Shown piece after piece: positions 54,301-64,000 of a DNA stretch of 64,000 nucleotides (within the stretch, counting starts at the first letter, position 1; each line of letters starts with the position of its first letter). The position numbers and the translations under genes are program-made. Source of the stretch: Wuchereria bancrofti (lineage: Eukaryota; Nematoda; Chromadorea; Rhabditida; Onchocercidae); contig SSBO01000001.1 of assembly GCA_005281725.1 (NCBI GenBank), forward strand, positions 5,254,399 through 5,318,398. Reading direction: 5' to 3'. A model generated the notes under the pieces. The model worked only from the letters and a program-made list of their open reading frames with translations. It ran no database searches and was not told the DNA's origin.

Positions 54301-57300
54301 GTAGTATGAGTGACTCTCTTACAATAATGATGAATAAATAACTGCTTGAAGTTAATATTATTATATGGAAGGCTAAAAGGTGTAAAGCATAAAAAAAAGA
54401 TGAAGTTGAATGCATTCCAGACTACTTATCCTACCTCAAATCTATAAGTACATTGTGACCCACTTGATATAATTTTGTGACAAACACTACGCTAATTATG
54501 CTCTGATATTAATAAATGGTTGATATTAGTATCCTATTTCAACCTCCCGCTACTTTTATAAGTATATATAAGTAAATGTTTGTTTATTTATTTACTTGTA
54601 TGTTATTTACTTGCTTATTTATTTATTTATTTACTTTACTTATTTATTTATGAGGAAAGAAGAAAATGAAAGCATAAAAATTCATGGTTAAGCGTGTCAA
54701 TATCGTTATATCCGTTTTAAATTCAGGGAATCTGTAGATCTTAAAAAATGTGTAACAAAATAAATTTTGATTCATTTCACGAAGTCGAATTTCCTTCTTT
54801 CCTTCTCTCCTCACCTTTATTTTATGTTTTTTACGAGAAAGTTATTAAATGCGGAATGCATTTGAACAAATAAAAGAACAATTAGTTCATCAAGTCTTAA
54901 AATTAAACTGTTTTTTCTTTTTTCTGCAAAGTTATTTTGATGGAAATAACAAATGATAGTTGGTGAAAAAAAAAAAGCTAGAAATTGATTTTTTTGAATT
55001 ACCTCATGCAGTTACTTTTTTCTCCACTTTTAATCATATAAGTAATTTTTCTCACTTCAATTTTAGAAGAAATTTAATATTGTCATACATTTGAATATAG
55101 ACATTGTCTTATAACTTGTTGGAAAATGTAAAATTGGTGATCACTGACAATGGATTAAATTTCTTGATTTCTTATTGTTTCTCTTCTTTTAATTTTAAAA
55201 AATTTAAAATGAGATATGAGATCCATGAATAAGACATTTTCAAAAAGATTACATTTTAAACTTCATATTTTCTAAATAGGAAAGTTAGAATAATTTGCAT
55301 ACATAATTAATATAAGTCGGATAGTATTTAGGTTTTGAATTAATTCTCTTCTATTATTGTTTTATTATATAAGAGCTGAGGCAGTTAGATATTAGCTATA
55401 TTTGTAATTTGTTATGTCCAGTTCGGAAGCACAAAATCTCTCCATAGAACAATTGATTATTCTATGTCAGGCTGATTTGACAATTTTTATCTTAACTTTC
55501 TTCGCATTTTCTGAAAATTAAACCGAAAGAAATGGAGATATGTCATACCTAGATAATTGTGATATCACTCTTCCAAAAGAAGTGATATTCTTGGACGGAA
55601 TTTTTGGGTGTTTAGTTAGGATTAGAACAGAAAATGTCATGCGTTAATTACATAACGGATAAAAAATTCCTAAGACTTAATCAATATTGAAGTGACAATA
55701 CCGAATGTTGCAAACGTGTCCCAACTTTTTATTAATTTAGTCAGTTCTAAAGTGGACGAAAATGACAGAGAGGAATTACAGCGCCGTGAAGATTTAATCA
55801 TAGAGATGGCTGAGAAAATGTCCAAAAATAACGATATCGAAGGCAGTTTGCATTCAGTTTAGCTAAAGAATAACTTAAGTTGCAAAAGATGAAAGAAGTA
55901 GATTTTGGAAGTTTTCAGAAATGCGATTTGGATTTAACAATCTCAAATTGGAATTTTAATTAAATCGGTTAAATTCAATTAACGATTCACATGGATCATT
56001 TAGGAAGCAATTATTTTCCCCAAAATTTTTTTGCAAATTTTCTGTGCAAATTGAAGGTTTAAAGAAATTATTAACTATGTTGAAACCACATTTTCTTTCC
56101 TATGGTATAGCAAAAGCTGTAAAACTCATTCGTAATTTGATCGATTGTTGCCTGAAAATTGGCAGTGATTCCGAATTTAAAGTAATTAATTATTTTTGAA
56201 ATTTTTATGTGAACAATCAACGAGCATAAGTTGACCTCAACCAACATATTAGTAATATATAAGGTGCCATCCATAATTACTATAGCCAGTATTATCAAAA
56301 GTATCATAACTTTTCCTTCCCACCACAGCTTGCATTATGCACGGAATATGTTCACTGGGCCAAGCAACAAAATCGAATATTTTTGCGGCATACGCTTGAA
56401 GTACGCTTAATTCGTCTGTTGAATGAAATGGGACGACACACAGACGTTTTGACTATGGGTGAGTTCATTTCATATAAAGCGCACCCCGAACAGCTCGCCA
56501 TTTTGAAGACGTTTTTTCTGCTATAAGAAGTTTGCGAGAGAAAATTTTCCTTTTCTCTAACTTTCTCCATTTCTTTGGATTTCATTTCTTCATTTTAATA
56601 TACTTTTAATTGCTTTTAATGAGGCGAATTAAAAAAATTTTTTTTCAATTTGTTCATGACTGCATATGCAGGTGCAAAATTAAGAAATGAACTGAAGAAG
56701 GTTGAAAGTAAGAATATCCAGTTAGAAGTACATCTGGAAGAAAGCAAAGCCGCTTTCGCGCTTAACAATTTGAATCGTTCTCGCACTTCGCTCGTAGCAG
56801 CACGAACTATAGCCAACTCTTCATGCATTGATAATAAATTACAGGTTTGATCTTCTATAATTCCACAGTACATCTACATTGTTAGGTTTTAGAGAGATAT
56901 AGATTGAGTGACTTCAACATTTAATACTTCAAGCCGCATTGATTTCATCCCTAACTTATTCAGGCCGAACTTGATATGGAGTCGGGAATACTGAACATGG
57001 AGGAGGATCACGACTTCAGAACGGCTCTTTCATATTTTTATGAAGCATTTGAAAATTTTGATACTAATGGAGAAAAATTCAGTGCTCAAAAAGCTCTTAA
57101 GTATATGTGCCTTGCAAAAGTATGCTTTCCCACTCTCAAATTCTAGAATGTTTTCTGTCTCAAAATTTTTATAATTAACCGTTTAAACGCGAAAGGTCGA
57201 GTTCCGCTTCCGCTTCCATTTTCATTTAAGAATTTTTTCTTTCCTCATTTTCAGATTATGTTAAATGAAGAAAGGGAAATAAGTTTACTGCTGTCCAGCA

Positions 57301-60300
57301 AACTAGCAGCCAAATATTCGGGTCGCGACCTCGATGCGATGAAAGATATAGCATCAGCATTTGAGAATCGATGCTTACAAAGTTATTACAGGGTTTATAT
57401 TTGCTATTTGCGTATTATTGACATGCTTTAAAAGAAAAGTCATATTTCCAGTAGAAACAATATACATATATATATATTTATTTATTTCTAAGTAAAGAAT
57501 AGGTATCTTATTTGTTAATTCTTTAATAAAGAGAAACAGCAAGAATTCAAGCCTATTGAAAACTTTGAGGAAATGATTAGAAAAGACTGCTTTTCGAAAT
57601 GTATAAAAACTCTATAGGCAATTGAAGAATATCATACGGAGCTTCAGTCCGATTTAATAATCCGTAGATATGTTGATTCGCTTGCTGACACAGTGCTTGA
57701 AAAGGATATCAGTCAAGTCATCGAGTCGTACTCCCTCATTGAAGTATTATCATTTTTTCTATTATTCTTGAGATCTTTGAAATGCTGCTAATTTAAATCA
57801 AAATCGTATAGTAACACAACTGCAGTTAATGACATTTTTATTCATCCAGGCTTAATTTCAAAAATTAAAATTGTAAATTCGGTACTCTAAAGTAAGAAAA
57901 CTTTTACACAGCTTCATTTTCAGATGGCTACACTAGCAAAAAATATACGTATTCCAGTTCAGCAAATTGAGAGGAAATTGGCGCAAATGATTCTTGACAA
58001 GAAATTTCAAGGTCAAATTATAGACATTTTCCGCATATTGGATGTAAAAATAATGCCAAAGTAAAAGCACCTTAGTTTACAGACAATTCCTATTTCGTTG
58101 TCCAACACCTGAAGTTCTGCCAAGTATAAAAAAGATTCTGAATGAGTTTTTCATTAACAATTCTTTATTATTCATAGGCTGATCCTATCAATAACGATTA
58201 CTGCTAACAATTGTGATAAACAACCACGTGCCAACATTAATTCCTAAATCTTTTTATAACTACAAATCCATTTCGCAGTTACAAAAGTCCTAGTATTAAC
58301 TTGCTGATGTCCATTTCTAGGTATGATCGATCAACAGAACGACATACTGACAGTGTATAATTTCCCACACGATGTAGTAACGAAAACATTCATTGCATCG
58401 GTGAAAGTCATAAGTGCTCTATCCCAGGTTAACTTATAAATTTAAGAGTAAGGGACTGCAAGGAATTTAAATATGTTCGAAAAATTAGTATTACAGTCAG
58501 AAATTACTACTTCACAAAATAAAGATAAGTTCTCTTGCAGACTGTTGACGAGATCTATTCCTGTGCAAATGCACTTTAGCCATCATAATTATTCTTGAAC
58601 TACTGCAATAGCACACTATGTGAAACAAATCATGGAGATAATAACCCGATATTGACTACCTTACATTCTTTGTACGCAAGAAATAATTTGAAATTCTTAG
58701 AACTCAAATATTCAGACAGGTTATATCTACTTGAATATTAGCATCAAGTGACGGCATGTTCCTGTGAAATAGGCAGTAATATATTTACTATTTGCCTTAT
58801 GCTTCTAGTTATTTTTCCATTTAAAACTGAGAGGAAGCAAAGGCAGTTATTAATTTGAGCAGTCCAGCTTTTTTGCATGACTTTGTTTTCACAGTTGCTA
58901 TTTGAAAACATCCCGAATTTTGATGAGAGGAAACAAGGAAAGTTTATAAAAGACCCATCTATTATTAATGAGTTCTTTCATGCAATAACTTGTCCAGATG
59001 ATGTTTGCATTTATCGAAACTCTTATAAAATACTTCGAATTGTTCTCTTATGGTTTTTTTTAAATCAGGCAATACAGTCTGAGCAAATTTATTACTAAAA
59101 CTTACTAACTTACTACTAATTCAAATTCATGTTCCAAGTGTTTTGGCTTCAAATGTTTAGCCTTGGATGATAGCAATAAATCTGGTGAACAAATGTAAGA
59201 ATAGCAATGGACTGAACATTAATGCCGGCAAAATAGTACGCCGATAATGAAATCAAAGTAGATAAATAATGAACAAAGGAAAATATCCAGTACAAGTTAG
59301 CAAACTAAAATGGTAATAGAACAATTCTTGTGCATGGAATAACATATAAAAAAAAAAAACCATTCATCTAATTTAAACAATTTGCATTATATAAAAAGTC
59401 GAACATTGTGCATATATAAACTGAAGCATTGCAAGATAACCTAGTTAACAGAAAACCTCAGTTCTAGGAATTCAAAAAAAAAAGCTTCTACCGTATAATA
59501 ACGAATTATTTCTCCAAATACAAACCGAGAAGTTGTGTATTTGATGTTCCATCACTCTTCACATCACTCTTTCTTCTTTATCTAATGCCTAAAATAATTT
59601 AATCGCATAATGAGAGTCAATGTTTTCAGCAACAGTATTCCCCACAGCATTATTCCGTAGTATGTTTCTAAGTAAAGTAAACGATGTTATATAATGCACT
59701 AATACGTTTTCTCAAAAACATCTTTAATTTAGCAAAAAAAATTTTTCACAAAATTTTTCATAATTTAGCAAAAAAATAAATAAATTGCCAAATTTTGTTT
59801 TTTGAAAAACCTTGAATGTATGATTAAATACCGACAAGGAAAAAGCTATTTCAAACAGACCATAGACAACACATTTAGATCCATACTCCATAAACTTCTC
59901 CATGTTGTTGACTTCAAAGATTTGAATCGCTCCCATAGTTCACTCCTTTTTTCTTGCAAAACCAGAATTTCTTCATTGCTCAAACGACAAAGTGGCATAT
60001 CGAGCAAATATCCAAAATCTGGTGGATTGCAATTTCCATCCTACATAAATGTGACAATGTGAAATTACGAGTGAAGCAGTAGATTTAGATTTTGAATCAA
60101 AACTTGCAGTGTGCTTCACAAAACAAGAATTAATATTCCCCCGATATAACATTATTCATTTCCAACAAGATAATATTCATTTTCATAAGGTAATTTTTCA
60201 AAAATACTGACATCAACCTTACCGCAGCATTTTTCGCTTTCATTGGATTCGAATCAAACCCTTTCTCAGCAAGCTGAGCTATAATTTCTGCACGGTTTTT

Positions 60301-63300
60301 CCTCTCAATGATGATTTCACCATTGATAATAGCATCCACAAAGCGAACCTAAACAAAATCTACACTTAATTCTTTTACTCAAAAATTTTGAAAATCTTGA
60401 GATCAATGATGATAATGGTTTGTAAAAAATGAATACAGTTTCAAATTCTGAAAACAAATCCTATGCCAAGAACGAAACAGAAACAGAATTTCCTAACATT
60501 TTCATCACAACGAAATCACATATGTAAAAAAATTTACTTCGTTAATATCTCAGCCTACATTAATATCTTCAGTTTGAATGTTTATCGAAACACTTTAAAA
60601 CTATTCAACTTTACCTGGTTTTCAATAAATTTAAGTTTCCCGTCCATAATTATCAATTCACATTCCCTTCTTTCCATATATTTCTGCCGACGCACTTCGA
60701 AAAATTCTTGAAATATCTCTCTTGTAGAATCATATTTTTGCAGCACGTTTTTTTTATCAAACAAGATCTGCAATTTTCATATCACATATATAAGATGACC
60801 GAAAATACCAATAAGCAAAGCAAGTGTTAGTAATATGAGTTAAAGAAATAAAAAATACTACACAAATAATGCAATAATAAAGTATTATTGTGAATGAAAT
60901 CAACGACACGAACTATTGCACAATTTAGAAATCTACAAAGATTATTCATAATACCGATCTAAATAATCGAATAGATTCAGTATATCAAAAATATCTAAAT
61001 CAATATAGTACAATGACCAGACTACGAACGTACATAACTCATACGAATTTTAATTTATGTGTAGAGACAAACCATCGAATTTTCACTTGCTACTGAACGT
61101 AATTTTAACAGTCGATTGAGTGCTTTAATTTGCTTTTTGTCACTTAACAATGGCTTATCGACCACATGCAGAATGAAATGTACATTGCTTTCAGTATGTA
61201 ATTCTTCATAATTACTGCAAGTAAGATGACTTAAATCCACTCGTAACAAATAAAACTGAACATAAAAGATCACCAAGAGATAAGAATGAGTCACAAATGT
61301 TTTTTTAACCTTATTAACCCATTTTTGATGGCGGAATCGAGCACTTTCTCCTTGTATTTATTATTCCAAATTCCAGTAGGAAGCTCTGTTATTACTGCCT
61401 GAATAAAGAAAAATTCTAATCTTATGAAATGATAGTGGAATTTGTTTTCAATAAAACTATCTGAAAATTCATGATGCAAAAATTAAGCAAAAAACAGCAT
61501 TAGTAAAATCATAATCTTCACCCTAAGGCCGCTTTTCAAACGACGATAAGAAACTTTTCCCGAGATACTATATTGACGAGGCGCAGTTTCATCTATCGTG
61601 CCTTGAAATTTTCGAAAATGTGGCAACTGAAATAAATTGAAACCACACGGTAGTATTCGTGTCCCAAAAACATGAAATAAAATCCATATACTAATCAGGA
61701 CAGTAGAAAACTGTGATGATTAGGTCACGTCTAAGTGATCAGAATGTACGAGTTCTGAAGTAAACGGCCTAACTAAAAATCACACAAAACTCCGGAAAGA
61801 GAGGAAATATAAGATTTGAATAAACCTGTTTCTCTGTCCTTGTCCAAAAGATCATATTACCTTCCTGTCCAATCAAAATTTGAGATCATGAATCTACCCA
61901 CATTTGCATAAATTTTTAAAGACATTTATGAGACTATCGAACAAGCTACTCTATTTCAGTCTTGCAATATTTATCTGTCCTCCCTTCTTTACCCATTTCT
62001 TACTAATTTATAAAAATTTTCTTTTATGTATTGAGCAAAAGGGGAAAAGACAGGAAAGCAAGATGTTTTCAAAAACTGGACAGAAAAATTTTGAAAGCAA
62101 CAATAATATATACCATTTCCTGCAGTGGTCGTCCATCAATAAGTCTCTGGGCATTACTGATGACTTGTCTGGGACAACGCGGCAATATTTTTGTGGCCCA
62201 TCCCGTACCAATTCCTTCTGCACCATTTATCAAAATCATCGGAATTATGGGACAATACCTAGCAAATTTCATATATTAATGTTCGTTCCAAATATATAAT
62301 AGCTGAACAGTCTAAAATAATCTTATAATATGTAAAAAAAATTAGTTTCATGCCAAAATCTGGTAATGATGCTTTGCTGCGGAATTTGATCATTCCAAAA
62401 TGGATTAAGGAAAAAAGCAGATTTACTACATGCAACCTTTTCTCTTCCGAAAACGAAAGAAATTGAAAACAACTCACCATTCTGGTTCAACGAGTGCGTT
62501 TTCTTCCACTAAGTTTTTCAGAATTTTATCATCTGGATGCGGAAATATTGCTCGCGCAAGTGGGCTGAATTTTGATAATTAGATAACCACTAAGATTAAT
62601 ACAGATGAGAGTAATAAGATGAAGCACTCAATAAGATGAAAAAACACAGATATGAAAGTTAAAAAAAGGTTGAAAACTAAGGGTAAGTGTAAACATTCTA
62701 ACAGATTCATATGGAATTTGATGGCCGAATGGTGGAAAAAAGAGAAACTCAACGCTACCTTAGAGAAGTATAAATATATCGTGCACTTGCTACATCTTCG
62801 CCACCTGATAAACGCGTACCAAACTGACCAAGAGGTAAAAGAAGATTTAAATTATTGGAACCAACAAAGTCTTGAGCTAAACGAACGATCGTATTTACCA
62901 AAGATTCCTAGAACAGCACTCAGTAAAATAGGATATAAGTGAATTGGTGAGCAAACTAGAAACAAACAAAAGACCAAAAATAGTAAAACAAAAATAAGAA
63001 GATTGCTGAGGAAACTTTAAAAAAAATCAAAATTTACTTCGCCATGATGATATCCACAGTACTGTGAAACAGCACCCGCTAGTTGACTTACTCGTACTTC
63101 ACCACGTTCATAACGTTCAAACATTGTAAACAAAACTTTTCGCTGACTTGGTTTCAATCCATCCACAACGTTTGGTAGAGAACGCTAAAATTACGAACAG
63201 TTCCAATAAATATTAAAACAAATAGTACGAAATGTTGCGGGAAACTCGAACAGATTTTAATGAATTATTCTCACAAATTATCACATCGTGAAAACCTACA

Positions 63301-64000
63301 GGATATAAAACTTATAAGAGTAATTATTTGAAATGGTGACGTATTAAATCTACACTATAATAAAAAAAAATGTGAATTAGAATGTGAAATAAAGCTTAAG
63401 AATTCAAATTACATAGCGTATGTGGTATGGAAGTTAAAAAGGATTTTTCCAAATACCAAAAATTTACATCGAAATACAACAAACCCGCAGATCTAGTTGT
63501 GAATATTCCACTAATTCTTCGTTAACAAATTCAGAAAAAGTTTTTTGATTGCGATTTGAATCAACCGCAGTTGATAATAGCAGCTGTAATCACACATTGT
63601 AACACAGAAATAAAGTCTCCATATGCTATCTAAAAACATAATTCCATCCTTTTATTGTTCTAAGTTGTAAGATAAACTCACCTTACTGCTTTCAGCAATC
63701 CATACTTTTCGATCATCAGCTTTATTTTTGGCAAATGCAAGTTCAATACTTTCGTCTGAGGCTTTACCATCATAAATAAAATTTATTGTATGTCGTTCAA
63801 TATCGTTAAAGTATTCTCGTGCTTCCTTAGCTGATGATGTCCCCAATCCTACAATGTACTGCTCATTTTAATAATAGCGTAAGACGATTAAAACAAGATT
63901 TCAAAATTTAGCCAACACACCTTTATAATACTTTATCGAATATTTCACTGAATCAGGATTTTCTGCTCGCCATTTTTCATAATCGGCTGTACTATAAAAT

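Overview
The window is AT-rich eukaryotic DNA. Its genes are split by many short introns with (T)TTTCAG-type acceptors. Several start codons lie 14-50 bases after such an acceptor, as expected for spliced-leader trans-splicing. This pattern points to a nematode, and the AT content and a decayed BEL/Pao-like element would fit a spirurid or filarial worm. That placement is inference. No bacterial, phage or CRISPR features are present. Six conserved multi-exon genes could be joined exon by exon in consistent phase; the one open junction lies near 3.9-4.1 kb in GCN1.

Layout. 1-14154 (+): 3' four-fifths of GCN1, in about 36 exons. 16317-16389 (+): tRNA-Arg(TCT), flanked by a short imperfect direct repeat with TGACGTCA. 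17256-19557 (+): an unrecognised five-exon gene for a secreted protein of 214 residues. 22815-25092 (-): complete WDR4/Trm82 (tRNA m7G methyltransferase subunit), 376 residues. 25641-26189 (+): a candidate 88-residue single-pass membrane protein, head-to-head with WDR4. 27748-34532 (+): complete NAA15 (NatA auxiliary subunit), 19 exons, 860 residues. 37252-40941 (+): complete phosphorylase kinase gamma, 11 exons, 410 residues.

41-55 kb is gene-poor. It holds a decayed BEL/Pao-like retroelement (-) with an internal 86-bp tandem duplication, the 3' end of an unrecognised charged protein on the minus strand (47926-51515), a pair of 70-base repeats, a polypurine tract and a (TGAA)n array of about 477 bp. 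55414-58579 (+) is a complete but divergent proteasome lid subunit Rpn6/PSMD11 (412 residues). 59559/59846-64000 (-) is the 3' part of DNA topoisomerase II, ending without the usual long C-terminal domain.

The genes are mainly housekeeping (integrated stress response, tRNA modification, N-terminal acetylation, glycogen metabolism, proteasome, chromosome topology) and do not form one pathway. The new content lies in genes assembled from exons too short to stand out as open reading frames (secreted protein, small membrane protein, minus-strand charged protein) and in the divergence of the Rpn6 and TOP2 copies.
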